A DNA stretch of 64,000 nt from contig NZ_LXYE02000052.1 in assembly GCF_001659685.2 (NCBI RefSeq), forward strand, positions 1-64,000. Reading direction: 5' to 3'. This DNA comes from Labilibacter marinus (GTDB lineage: Bacteria; Bacteroidota; Bacteroidia; Bacteroidales; Marinilabiliaceae). The notes beneath the pieces are model-generated. The model did no database searches and was not told where the DNA came from. It was given only the letters and a program-made list of their open reading frames with translations. Shown in pieces: positions 1-7,779 of this stretch. Within the stretch, counting starts at the first letter, position 1. Each line of letters opens with the position of its first letter. The position numbers and the translations under genes were made by a program.

Positions 1-75
1 TTCATTACAAAACAGGAGTTCGCAGAGTATTCTGGAATTTCAATTGAAGTGATTAGCGAGTATTTGATTGACTAG
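1..75 (+). CDS. C-terminal end of an unknown protein (cut by window edge)
   Basis: An open frame runs from base 1 to a TAG at 73-75 and gives 24 residues ending in EYLID. The start lies outside the window. The piece is too short to assign to a family. It ends about 210 bases before a tRNA 3'-end-like sequence, so it may be the last gene of an element integrated to the left of this window; that is inference only. Confidence 0.4.
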   Translation, partial: FITKQEFAEYSGISIEVISEYLID

Positions 76-159
76 ATTAAGATCGTGTTGTCATGTAATC
101 ATCCTTACCAATATCTCATATAATTTGACTCCATTTAGTTTACAAAGTAAATGTCATTT

Positions 160-213
160 CGTATCTTTGTAAAAGTCAAAGGACTACAAATGAAGTTATT
201 ATCAATTAAATAA
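160..213 (+). promoter_or_regulatory. -7 promoter element followed by a 7-codon mini-ORF
   Basis: TATCTTTG at 162-169 matches the Bacteroidota -7 consensus TAnnTTTG. About 20 bases downstream a short frame at 190-213 (MKLLSIK, stop) begins with ATG. No good -33 TTTG is visible at the expected distance. It could be a leader peptide or chance; no clear gene follows. Confidence 0.3.
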
Positions 214-284
214 TAGGTGAGTAATTCGGGAGTTTTACAATAATCCATACGAATAACTGTTTGAATAAGTACTATTTACATAGC

Positions 285-355
285 TTGGTTCGAGTCCTGT
301 TGGGGCTACATACGAAGTGTCGTAATTAGCTATATTTTAGTTATTTGCGACATTT
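285..355 (+). other. tRNA 3' end plus terminator-like hairpin: probable attachment-site scar
   Basis: Bases 288-308 read like the 3' end of a tRNA: TTCGAGT T-loop (289-295), T-stem 3' strand CCTGT and an acceptor 3' strand TGGGGCT plus discriminator A. No anticodon or D arm precedes it, and the 5' T-stem strand does not pair fully, so it is only the tail of a tRNA. An imperfect 15-bp hairpin (317-331 with 339-353) followed by TTCTGTTTTTG lies just downstream, where a tRNA gene would have its terminator. This arrangement is typical of the far end of an element that integrated into a tRNA 3' end. Confidence 0.45.
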
Positions 356-583
356 CTGTTTTTGCTACACACAGTTCTATACACAGTATAGGATGACTAT
401 GATCGGGCTTTTGAGTGTGTATAGTTTTCTACCCTATAGATACTCGCTTCCTCCTCCAAAAGCCAAAACCCATTCAAATAAATTATTAAGGGTATAAAAA
501 CGATGTCAGTTCTCACGGATCACATACTTTATTACCATAGAATTTATATCATTATAGTTACTTTTTATTGTATTACAGCCGTT

Positions 584-652
584 GATTAATAACTGCTTTT
601 CACAAAATACATCAATTAATAACTGTTTTTCAAGGATAATGACTGCTTTTCA
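584..652 (+). repeat. Three short degenerate direct repeats
   Basis: Three copies of about 18 bases resembling ATTAATAACTGCTTTTCA lie at 584-602, 614-632 and 634-652, differing by a few bases. Spacers of 11 and 1 bases are irregular, so this is not a CRISPR. Function unknown. Confidence 0.5.
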
Positions 653-721
653 TATTTTTGTATAACCACTTTTTACGGATTAATGTCTCCTGAGAAAGGT
701 GCTGGAATCCTATTAGCATCT

Positions 722-1014
722 ACTTATCGATTTTATTCAGTGGTAAACCACCTCCGATAATAATGTAAATGTCTTGAATAATACCATCGATTATTATTCC
801 AAACGAGGTAAACTATCTTCAGAAATAAGATGAGTTTAAAGGGTATTTAGGTGATAAATTTGAGATGCCAGATAACCTAGCTGCCTTCGTAGTTAGGCTC
901 CTTGAGCAAGGAAATGGGGAGTTTTCTAAAAGAGCAATAATTAAAGGATTTAACGATTTTCCGCCTCATGAAATATCGAAAATTGAGAATGAGTATAAGA
1001 CAATATTTATGTAG
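722..1014 (+). pseudogene. Degraded C-terminus of a Fic-family protein
   Basis: The frame 829-1014 encodes the C-terminal tail typical of Fic proteins (DEFKGYLGDKFEMPD, then LLEQGNG.FSKRA, then IENEYKTIF). Just upstream the same frame reads IPNEVNYLQK, then a TAA at 826-828 where the family has Tyr (KYDEF). A one-base frameshift near 797 separates it from VLNNTID. Further upstream only YRFY is recognisable and stops follow. The catalytic HPFx(D/E)GN(G)R core is not present. Fic enzymes transfer AMP or related groups to proteins, often as toxins; this is a dead remnant. Confidence 0.7.
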
Positions 1015-1112
1015 CTAAATACTCACTCTGATATACAAAGCGTATGTTTGTTTTGAATCACACACAGTTTTCACACTATTAAAACTGAGTTACCTCACTT
1101 ACTTATGGATGA

Positions 1113-1147
1113 ACATAAAAAAGGTTGACCTATTGGTCAACCTTTTT
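1113..1147 (-). terminator. Intrinsic terminator of the ribonuclease G gene
   Basis: A perfect hairpin, arms 1118-1130 and 1135-1147 with loop TATT, is followed on the minus strand by a run of T. It overlaps the stop codon of the RNase gene at 1130-1132, so the last codons and the stop lie inside the terminator stem. Confidence 0.85.
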
Positions 1148-2698
1148 GTCTTTATCATCGAGGATCTTGAACTCTAAAAAGCTTAATGAGGCGGAAGGAA
1201 TCAACTTAAGTCCAAAACCGTATTTGAACTTCCATTTTAAAAATATGGACGGGAAACCTTTCGTTAGATAAGCTCCCAAGTAAGGATGAACCTTCAGGGT
1301 CAATTTTTTAATCTTTTGTATTTGAACAGCTTTTTTAATGCTGTCTTCCAACTTCTCTTCAAGTAGGATAGCTGGTGCAATTTTACCTGTTCCATAGCAG
1401 GTAGGACATGACTCATCGGTTTCGATAGCCAATTCTGGTCGTACTCGCTGGCGTGTGATTTGCATGAGACCAAATTTACTTAGCGGAAGGATGTTATGCT
1501 TTGTCCTATCAGGAGTCATAGCTTCCTTCATCTTCTCAAACACTTTTTGCCTGTGTTCCGACTTTTGCATATCAATAAAATCGACAACAATAATACCACC
1601 CATATCCCTAAGTCTCAACTGTCGGGCAATTTCATCGGCGGCTGCAAGGTTTACTTCCAAGGCATTGTTTTCTTGGTTGCTTGCATTTTTAGAGCGGTTT
1701 CCGCTATTAACATCAATAACGTGAAGTGCTTCTGTGTGTTCGATAATAAGATATGCACCACTTTTAAAAGAAACTGTTTTTCCAAAAAGTGATTTAATCT
1801 GTTTTTCAATTCCAAATTGATCAAATAAAGGAACGTCTCCTTTAAATTCTTTCACAATTTTTTCTCGATCGGGCGCAATCAAGCCCACATATTCTTTGAC
1901 CTCTTTGCACATCTCTTGATCTGAGATATAAACGCTGTTAAAAGAAGGGCTCATGATATCCCTAAGAATGGCTGAGGTACGGCCAATTTCTCCAACAACA
2001 AGTGCACGTGACTTTAAATTAAATAATTTGGCAGTGGATTCGTCCCAACGACGGGTAAGGGTTTTCAATTCCTTATCCAGCTCGGCAACTCTTTTGCCTT
2101 CGGCCACGGTTCGGACGATTACTCCAAAATTTTTGGGTTTAATACTGATTAACAGTTTTTTCAGTCTGTTTCTTTCTTCGGCAGATTTAATTTTCTGACT
2201 CACAGAAACTTTATCCGAAAACGGCATCAGTACTAAATTACGTCCTGCAATGGATAATTCAGAAGTTAGCCTTGGTCCCTTTGTTGAAATAGGTTCCTTG
2301 GCAATTTGCACCATAACTTCCTGACCTACTGAGAGAACTTCTGATATGGTACCGTTTTTATCGATATCCATTTCAGCTTTAATTTTGTTTAAGTCAACGC
2401 CTCCCTTTTTAGTGGTTTTGGCCATGTTAAGAAACTTCTTCAGGGTACGAAACTGAGGTCCAAGATCTAGATAATGCAAAAATGCATCCTTTTCGTATCC
2501 TACGTCTACAAAAGCAGCATTCAGTCCTGGCATAATTTTTTTTACCTTACCTAGGTAAATATCGCCAACGGTAAACTGAATATCGACTTTTTCGCGTCTT
2601 AACTCTACCAACCTTCTTTCTTCGAGCAATGCAATAGAAAGCTCTTCGGGAGATACATCAACAAATAGTTCTGCACTCACTTTAGTAGGTATTTTCAA
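1130..2698 (-). CDS. rng: Ribonuclease E/G family endoribonuclease
   Basis: Single-strand-specific, Mg-dependent endoribonuclease of RNA processing and turnover. The protein has 522 residues, the length of RNase G-like proteins, without the long RNase E scaffold tail. An S1 RNA-binding domain covers about 37-130. The DNase I-like catalytic motifs are present: VIDVNSG (327-333, D329) and VVDFIDM (371-377, D376). The CPTC pair at 431-434 forms the Zn-link used for dimerisation. It lies upstream of a tiny basic protein and HU on the same strand only in position; the basic protein and HU genes precede it in transcription. This order is common in Bacteroidota. Confidence 0.95.
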   Translation of the reverse strand: MKIPTKVSAELFVDVSPEELSIALLEERRLVELRREKVDIQFTVGDIYLGKVKKIMPGLNAAFVDVGYEKDAFLHYLDLGPQFRTLKKFLNMAKTTKKGGVDLNKIKAEMDIDKNGTISEVLSVGQEVMVQIAKEPISTKGPRLTSELSIAGRNLVLMPFSDKVSVSQKIKSAEERNRLKKLLISIKPKNFGVIVRTVAEGKRVAELDKELKTLTRRWDESTAKLFNLKSRALVVGEIGRTSAILRDIMSPSFNSVYISDQEMCKEVKEYVGLIAPDREKIVKEFKGDVPLFDQFGIEKQIKSLFGKTVSFKSGAYLIIEHTEALHVIDVNSGNRSKNASNQENNALEVNLAAADEIARQLRLRDMGGIIVVDFIDMQKSEHRQKVFEKMKEAMTPDRTKHNILPLSKFGLMQITRQRVRPELAIETDESCPTCYGTGKIAPAILLEEKLEDSIKKAVQIQKIKKLTLKVHPYLGAYLTKGFPSIFLKWKFKYGFGLKLIPSASLSFLEFKILDDKDKKVDQ

Positions 2699-2830
2699 TA
2701 TAAATAAGAACTTCTACCTGACTTCGTTGTCAGGATTTTTTCAATTTGTACATAAAACAAAGAACAAACAACGAGGAGTTAACTCCTGATGTTTGTTCTC
2801 TATTATGTTTTCACAATAAGATTTCGAAGA

Positions 2831-2920
2831 TTACTTCTTCTTATGCCTATTTTTTCTAAGCCTTTTCTTACGCTTATGCGTAGCAATCTTATGTCTTTTT
2901 CTTTTTTTACCGCTTGGCAT
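2831..2920 (-). CDS. 29-residue highly basic protein, conserved type between hup and rng
   Basis: A 30-codon frame starts MPSGKKRKRHKIATHKRKK and is almost entirely Lys, Arg and His. It sits between hup and rng. I recall near-identical micro-proteins at this place in other Bacteroidota, which usually escape annotation because of their size. Composition and size resemble very small ribosomal proteins, so rRNA binding is plausible, but no function is shown by the sequence itself. The compositional bias and clean start and stop make a chance frame unlikely. Confidence 0.8.
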   Translation of the reverse strand: MPSGKKRKRHKIATHKRKKRLRKNRHKKK

Positions 2921-2949
2921 ACTACAAAAATTTAACTATTAATAACCAA

Positions 2950-3234
2950 TTACTTTACGTTGTTCTTCACCTTAGTAACAAAGCTCTTTGAAGGCTTGAA
3001 TGCAGGAATGAAGTGTTTAGGGATAATGATAGTTGTGTTTTTAGAAATATTACGAGCTGTTTTCTCAGCTCTCTCTTTTACGATAAAACTTCCGAATCCA
3101 CGTAAATATACATTCTTCCCTTTAACTAACGAACCTTTAATAGTCTCCATAAAAGCCTCGATAGTCTTTTGAACTGTAACCTTCTCAATTCCGGTATCTT
3201 TTGAAATCTCGTTTACAATATCAGCCTTTGTCAT
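2950..3234 (-). CDS. hup: HU/IHF-family DNA-bending protein
   Basis: Small nucleoid protein that binds and bends DNA as a dimer. The 94 residues cover the whole family length. Visible features are the N-terminal helices (MTKADIVNEISKDTG), the RGFGSF motif and the beta-arm region with KTARN. The Pro at the arm tip (IIIPKHFIPAFKPS) is conserved in the family. It is the first gene of the hup - basic peptide - rng series on the minus strand and is divergent from mutY. A -7 element (TATCTTTG on the minus strand at 3294-3301) lies 60 bases upstream. Confidence 0.95.
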   Translation of the reverse strand: MTKADIVNEISKDTGIEKVTVQKTIEAFMETIKGSLVKGKNVYLRGFGSFIVKERAEKTARNISKNTTIIIPKHFIPAFKPSKSFVTKVKNNVK

Positions 3235-3293
3235 CTCTCTTTAAAATTATTTAATTATCAACTAATTACATCAATTTTCTAAAATTCAGACTG

Positions 3294-3301
3294 CAAAGAT
3301 A
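3294..3301 (-). promoter_or_regulatory. -7 promoter element for hup
   Basis: TATCTTTG on the minus strand fits TAnnTTTG exactly. A T-rich stretch containing TTTTG lies about 24 bases upstream, slightly further than the usual -33 spacing. Confidence 0.55.
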
Positions 3302-3357
3302 TAACGAATTCGAAAAATAAAAAAACAAAAAGTCTATTTTTGATAAAAAAAAACGAG

Positions 3358-4413
3358 ATGGGTAAGTTCAGTAGTGACTTGATTTTGTGGTATAAAGACC
3401 ATAAACGTGACCTTCCATGGCGCGAAACGACGGAGGTTTACTGTATTTGGGTGTCGGAAATTATATTGCAACAAACTCGTGTAAATCAAGGATTAAGTTA
3501 TTATTATAATTTTCTAGAGAACTTTCCTACGGTACATAAATTGGCAAATGCAACAGAAGATGAGGTGCTTAAATGTTGGCAAGGCTTGGGCTATTATTCT
3601 AGGGCTAGAAATATGCATGCAGCGGCCAAATTTGTTTCTGAGCAGTTGAAAGGTGTTTTTCCGACTTCTTATGATGGTTTGCTACAGTTAAAAGGAGTGG
3701 GAACATATACAGCAGCGGCTATTAGTTCTATTTGTTTTAATGAGCAAAAAACGGTGGTGGATGGAAATGTATTTAGGGTATTAACTCGAATTTATGGAAT
3801 AGAAACGGCAATAAATACTGCCAATGGTAAGAAAGAAGTGGAAGAACTGGCTCAATCGTTAAATGATGGTGATAGTTATGGAGATTTTAATCAGGCCATT
3901 ATGGAGTTTGGAGCTTTGCATTGCACACCTAAGTTGCCAAAGTGTGACACCTGTATTTTTGCACAATCGTGTTGGGCACTTAAAAACAGTAAGGTAGATG
4001 TACTTCCTATAAAAGAGAAAACCTTAAAGATTAAGAAAAGGTATCTGACTTATTTATTTGTGAAAGATAAAGAGGGTAATACGATAATTCAACGTCGTAA
4101 CGAAAATGATATTTGGAAAGGATTGTATCAATTTCCATTATTAGAACATTCACGAAAGTGCAGTGTGCAGAGTGTTTTAGAGCAAACAGAGTTTGTTGAG
4201 CTTATTGGTTTACAATCTATTAAAATACGTAAAGAAGATAATGTAAAGCATATTTTAACGCATAGGCATTTGTTTATTAAGGTGCTTTTTATTGAGCTAG
4301 ATAATTTAGAAAGCTTTTCACAGGATGGTTACCAATTGGTGCATCACTCTGAATTGAATTCCTTTGCGTTTCCTAAACCTTTAAGCAATATTTGGGAAGA
4401 ATGGGATAAATAA
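3358..4413 (+). CDS. mutY: A/G-specific adenine DNA glycosylase
   Basis: Removes adenine mispaired with 8-oxoguanine. The HhH-GPD fold shows the catalytic Glu in WVSEIILQQT and the catalytic Asp in VVDGNVFRVLTR. The [4Fe-4S] cluster ligands are spaced C-x6-C-x2-C-x5-C near residues 189-205. The C-terminal third is the NUDIX-like 8-oxoG recognition domain. A TTG 18 bases upstream (3340) is also in frame, but a TAnnTTTG -7 element (3335-3342) overlaps it, so ATG at 3358 is preferred (351 residues). Followed by ssb in the usual Bacteroidota order. Confidence 0.93.
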   Translation: MGKFSSDLILWYKDHKRDLPWRETTEVYCIWVSEIILQQTRVNQGLSYYYNFLENFPTVHKLANATEDEVLKCWQGLGYYSRARNMHAAAKFVSEQLKGVFPTSYDGLLQLKGVGTYTAAAISSICFNEQKTVVDGNVFRVLTRIYGIETAINTANGKKEVEELAQSLNDGDSYGDFNQAIMEFGALHCTPKLPKCDTCIFAQSCWALKNSKVDVLPIKEKTLKIKKRYLTYLFVKDKEGNTIIQRRNENDIWKGLYQFPLLEHSRKCSVQSVLEQTEFVELIGLQSIKIRKEDNVKHILTHRHLFIKVLFIELDNLESFSQDGYQLVHHSELNSFAFPKPLSNIWEEWDK

Positions 4414-4650
4414 AATTACCGATGCAGAAGTTTATTTTAATAGTAATCATACAAACAGGTAGACTTGTATGTTCTTAAAGTACCTATGTGGTTTTGTAAG
4501 TTTCAGTAATAGAGTTATATGAGAGCCTAAATGTAGAGTCTAATCTAAATTCCAAAAACCAATAAGATATTATTATATACTTCTGATTTTAATATTTGTA
4601 TTGGATAGGAAGTTTTGTATTTTTATCAATCCAAAAATAAGCAAATTATT

Positions 4651-5154
4651 ATGTCAGTAAATAAAGTTATTCTAGTAGGTAACGTAGGGAAAGACCCTGA
4701 GATTAGATATTTTGAAAATGATAGAGCGGTAGCCAATTTTACAATTGCAACAACCGAACGTGGTTTTACAACTAGTTCTGGTCAGCAAATTCCAGAGAAA
4801 ACCGAATGGCATAATATTGTAGTTTGGGGAGGTTTAGCAAAAGTTGTAGAAAGCTATGTGAAGAAAGGTACTCAAATTTACATTGAAGGTAAATTAAGAA
4901 CCCGCTCTTGGGATGACAAAGAAGGAACTAAAAGATACACAACTGAAGTTTATGTAGATAACTTACAGTTATTAGGTCGTAAATCGGATAATCCGGGAGG
5001 TGCTCAAGGACAAGCGGCTAGTTATGGAACACCAGTACAGTCGCCTGCTCAAAACCAACAGCCCATTTCATCACCGCCACAATCGCCAGCTGCGAATGCG
5101 CCTAATGATGATATTTTAGGAGAGTCATCTGAACAGGACGATTTACCATTCTAA
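4651..5154 (+). CDS. ssb: Single-stranded DNA-binding protein
   Basis: Binds ssDNA in replication, repair and recombination. The OB fold spans about 1-110 (MSVNKVILVGNVGKDPEIRY, then TEWHNIVVWG and YIEGKLRTRSW). A Gln/Pro-rich linker and the acidic tail DDLPF follow; the tail is the docking site for repair proteins. The frame is open 12 codons further upstream, but MSVNKV is the universal family start, so ATG 4651 is chosen (167 residues). It sits between mutY and gldE. Confidence 0.95.
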   Translation: MSVNKVILVGNVGKDPEIRYFENDRAVANFTIATTERGFTTSSGQQIPEKTEWHNIVVWGGLAKVVESYVKKGTQIYIEGKLRTRSWDDKEGTKRYTTEVYVDNLQLLGRKSDNPGGAQGQAASYGTPVQSPAQNQQPISSPPQSPAANAPNDDILGESSEQDDLPF

Positions 5155-5175
5155 TATTCACTTAATTCTGCATTC

Positions 5176-6510
5176 TTGGAAACAGATTTGGTTATTTCAT
5201 CCATTCAACCCTATTTTACTTTAATGGAATTGTTGCCTCTAACTGCTGGGGCAACGTTTGCTATACTAACATTAATACTGTTGTTGGTGTTTTCTGCCTT
5301 ACTTTCGGGTTCGGAGGTAGCGTTTTTTTCGCTTAGTCCAGCCGATCTTCAGGATATTGAAGAACACGACGGTAGAAGCAGTCGCATCATATTAAAACAC
5401 CTAAAAGCTCCCGAGCAATTGTTAGCTACTATATTAATTGGTAATAACTTTGTAAATGTGGGTATCGTTATTCTATCGGCCTTTATAACTAAATCATTAT
5501 TTGTTTTTAATGAAGGTTGGATAAAGCTGACAGTGGAACTTGTTGGTATTACTGGGTTAATTTTATTTTTTGGTGAGATATTACCCAAAGTGTATGCATC
5601 CCGTTTTTCTCGCAGATTTGCCGAAGCCATGGCTTATCCAATATTGGTATTAAAAGGCATATTTAAACCTTTAAGCGCCATTCTCGTTGGAACAACGGGT
5701 TTTGTAAATAGACGAGTTGCAAAAAAAACGGGTTCTATATCTCTGGATGATATATCGCATGCCCTCGAATTAACTGGAGATGAAATTACCGAAGAAAAAG
5801 AACTGCTGGAGGGAATTGTTAAGTTTGGTAACTTAAATGCAGCCGAGGTTATGACGGCAAGAGTTGATGTTATCGATATTGAAATTACCTCAGACTATAA
5901 TAAAGTATTGGCAGTCATTATAGAATCTGGCTACAGCCGAATTCCTATATTTGAAAACACACCGGATAATGTGAAAGGTGTTTTGTATGTAAAGGATTTG
6001 CTATCGCACCTTGATGAAACCAAAGACTTTAAATGGCAGGAGTTAATGCGTACGCCATATTTTATTCCAGAAACTAAAATGATTGATGATTTGTTGGAAG
6101 AATTTCAGCAAAACAAAATTCATATGTCTATTGTGGTAGATGAGTATGGTGGAACTTCTGGAATAGTAACGTTGGAAGATATTTTAGAAGAAATAGTGGG
6201 TGAGATTACGGATGAGAATGACGATGATGAGTCTTTCTATGTTCGTCAGCCAGATGGCAGTATTATTTTTGAAGGCAAAACGTTATTAAACGATTTTCAT
6301 AAGGTAACTGAAACTGACGAAACCGAATTTGAAAAAGTAAAAGGCGAGGCAGAAACATTAGCTGGCTTAATGCTAGAAATTAAAGGGGAGATACCTGATA
6401 AAAACGAACAGATTCAATACAAGAAATATTGTTTTACAGTTGTTTCTGTAGATTCAAGAAGAATTCGAAAGCTTAAATTTGAGCTGAAGAATAATAAAGC
6501 CAAAAAGTAA
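5176..6510 (+). CDS. gldE: Gliding-motility-associated protein GldE (CNNM/CBS/CorC-type)
   Basis: Membrane protein of the CNNM/HlyC-CorC family, linked to gliding and assembly of GldD-type lipoproteins in Bacteroidota. An N-terminal transmembrane CNNM (DUF21) domain covers about 20-180 with the SGSEVAFFSLS motif. Two CBS domains cover about 215-335 and a CorC_HlyC domain covers about 350-435. The TTG at 5176 gives METD at the N-terminus, which resembles other GldE proteins; ATG 5224 is the alternative. It is 7 bases from gldD, so the two are co-transcribed. Confidence 0.9.
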   Translation: METDLVISSIQPYFTLMELLPLTAGATFAILTLILLLVFSALLSGSEVAFFSLSPADLQDIEEHDGRSSRIILKHLKAPEQLLATILIGNNFVNVGIVILSAFITKSLFVFNEGWIKLTVELVGITGLILFFGEILPKVYASRFSRRFAEAMAYPILVLKGIFKPLSAILVGTTGFVNRRVAKKTGSISLDDISHALELTGDEITEEKELLEGIVKFGNLNAAEVMTARVDVIDIEITSDYNKVLAVIIESGYSRIPIFENTPDNVKGVLYVKDLLSHLDETKDFKWQELMRTPYFIPETKMIDDLLEEFQQNKIHMSIVVDEYGGTSGIVTLEDILEEIVGEITDENDDDESFYVRQPDGSIIFEGKTLLNDFHKVTETDETEFEKVKGEAETLAGLMLEIKGEIPDKNEQIQYKKYCFTVVSVDSRRIRKLKFELKNNKAKK

Positions 6511-6516
6511 TAATCA

Positions 6517-7101
6517 ATGTTTAAAACCTTATTAATAGCCAGTTGTTTGTGTGCAATAATGCTGTACTCGTGCAAGCAGCATGGCACACCAAAGCCAAGA
6601 GCATATTATCGTATCTCGTTTCCAGAGCATGAATATAAAGTGATGGACCAAGCGGCGCCTTATACCTTCGAATATCCAAGTTACACGCAATTGTTGAATG
6701 ATAATGTTTCGCACGATGCTGAGGAGTTCTGGTATAACTTAAACTACCCTAAATTAAATGGCACGGTTCACATCAGCTATAAAGCCATTGATGATAATTT
6801 AAATGTGATGTTAGAGGATAGCCGAAAACTTGCCTATAAGCATTCCATTAAGGCAGATGCCATAGGAGAGCAGATTTTTATTTCTCCGGAGAAAAGGGTT
6901 TTTGGTACTTTGTATGATATTCAAGGAGATGCCGCTTCGTCGGTGCAATTTCATCTAACCGATAGTAATTATCACTTTGTGAGAGGTTCCTTGTATTTTA
7001 ACGCCATTCCGAATAAAGATTCATTAGCACCTGTGGTTGATTTTGTTACTGCTGATATCATACATTTGATGGAAACATTTGAATGGAAAAAAACGCCTTA
7101 G
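6517..7101 (+). CDS. gldD: Gliding motility lipoprotein GldD
   Basis: Lipoprotein required for gliding and type IX secretion in Flavobacterium. A signal peptide ends in the lipobox LYSC (Cys19). The mature start KPRAYYRISFPEHEY is the GldD signature. Length is 194 residues, normal for the family. It follows gldE by 6 bases and precedes the phosphopantetheinyl transferase by 6 bases, forming a gldE-gldD-pptase operon. Confidence 0.92.
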   Translation: MFKTLLIASCLCAIMLYSCKQHGTPKPRAYYRISFPEHEYKVMDQAAPYTFEYPSYTQLLNDNVSHDAEEFWYNLNYPKLNGTVHISYKAIDDNLNVMLEDSRKLAYKHSIKADAIGEQIFISPEKRVFGTLYDIQGDAASSVQFHLTDSNYHFVRGSLYFNAIPNKDSLAPVVDFVTADIIHLMETFEWKKTP

Positions 7102-7107
7102 AATTAC

Positions 7108-7734
7108 ATGGCTGAAATTTTAAGAAAAAAGACGCAGAACCAAGGTTTGGTGGTGGTATGGAAAATGGAGGAGTCCTTGGAGGAGCTTTTTAGTATGCTT
7201 CAATTGTCGGCAGATGATTTGGAGAAGGTGGACTCTTACAGATTAGACAATAGAAAGAAAGAGTTTTTAACATCGCGTTGCCTGATTAAACAGGTGATTA
7301 ACGAGGAACCCATTATTGAATATTTAGATTCAGGCAAACCGATATTAAAAAATAAGGATTACCGCATCAGCATTAGTCACACCAAAGGATATGTGGCTGT
7401 AGCATTTTCTGTAGGCGAGTATGCGGGCATCGACATTGAGCACCCTTCCGAAAGAGTAGCAAGAGTATACAAGCGTTTTGTGAGCGAAAAGGAAGCGGAG
7501 TTTATTCCAGAAAATCAAAAGGTAGAATATTATACCCTTATGTGGTCTTTAAAGGAGAGCATGTATAAAATGTACGACAGAAAGAATAGTATTTTTAATG
7601 TCAACTTTATATGCCATCCGTTCAATTTAAATAAAGAGGGTAACATAAGTGCCACATTTAGTTTTGAGGACCATAAAACCATGGACTTTGAATATATTAC
7701 AAGTGATGATTTTTTTATGGTTTACCATTGTTAA
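7108..7734 (+). CDS. 4'-phosphopantetheinyl transferase superfamily protein
   Basis: Transfers phosphopantetheine from CoA to a Ser of acyl or peptidyl carrier proteins. The Sfp-type motifs are present: ISHTKGYVAVAFS, GIDIE (metal ligands D109, E111) and WSLKESMYKMY (E150, K154). It has 208 residues, a Sfp-like length rather than AcpS (about 120). Its place after gldE-gldD recurs in Bacteroidota. The substrate carrier protein cannot be read from the sequence. Confidence 0.9.
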   Translation: MAEILRKKTQNQGLVVVWKMEESLEELFSMLQLSADDLEKVDSYRLDNRKKEFLTSRCLIKQVINEEPIIEYLDSGKPILKNKDYRISISHTKGYVAVAFSVGEYAGIDIEHPSERVARVYKRFVSEKEAEFIPENQKVEYYTLMWSLKESMYKMYDRKNSIFNVNFICHPFNLNKEGNISATFSFEDHKTMDFEYITSDDFFMVYHC

Positions 7735-7779
7735 TCATTCTTTACGTTTTATAGCCATCTGTAAAAGGAATATACATAC

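Noticed and set aside
190-213. Tiny frame MKLLSIK after a -7-like element, considered as a leader peptide gene
   Set aside because: No downstream gene follows and the -33 box is missing; kept only as a low-confidence note.
584-652. Repeats considered as a CRISPR array
   Set aside because: Spacers of 11 and 1 bases and degenerate repeats do not fit CRISPR; no cas genes are present.
1455-1792. Plus-strand open frames inside the RNase G gene
   Set aside because: They lie opposite a well-conserved enzyme in another frame and have no family features.
3340-3357. TTG start for mutY six codons upstream
   Set aside because: A TAnnTTTG -7 element overlaps it, and the ATG at 3358 fits the family start.
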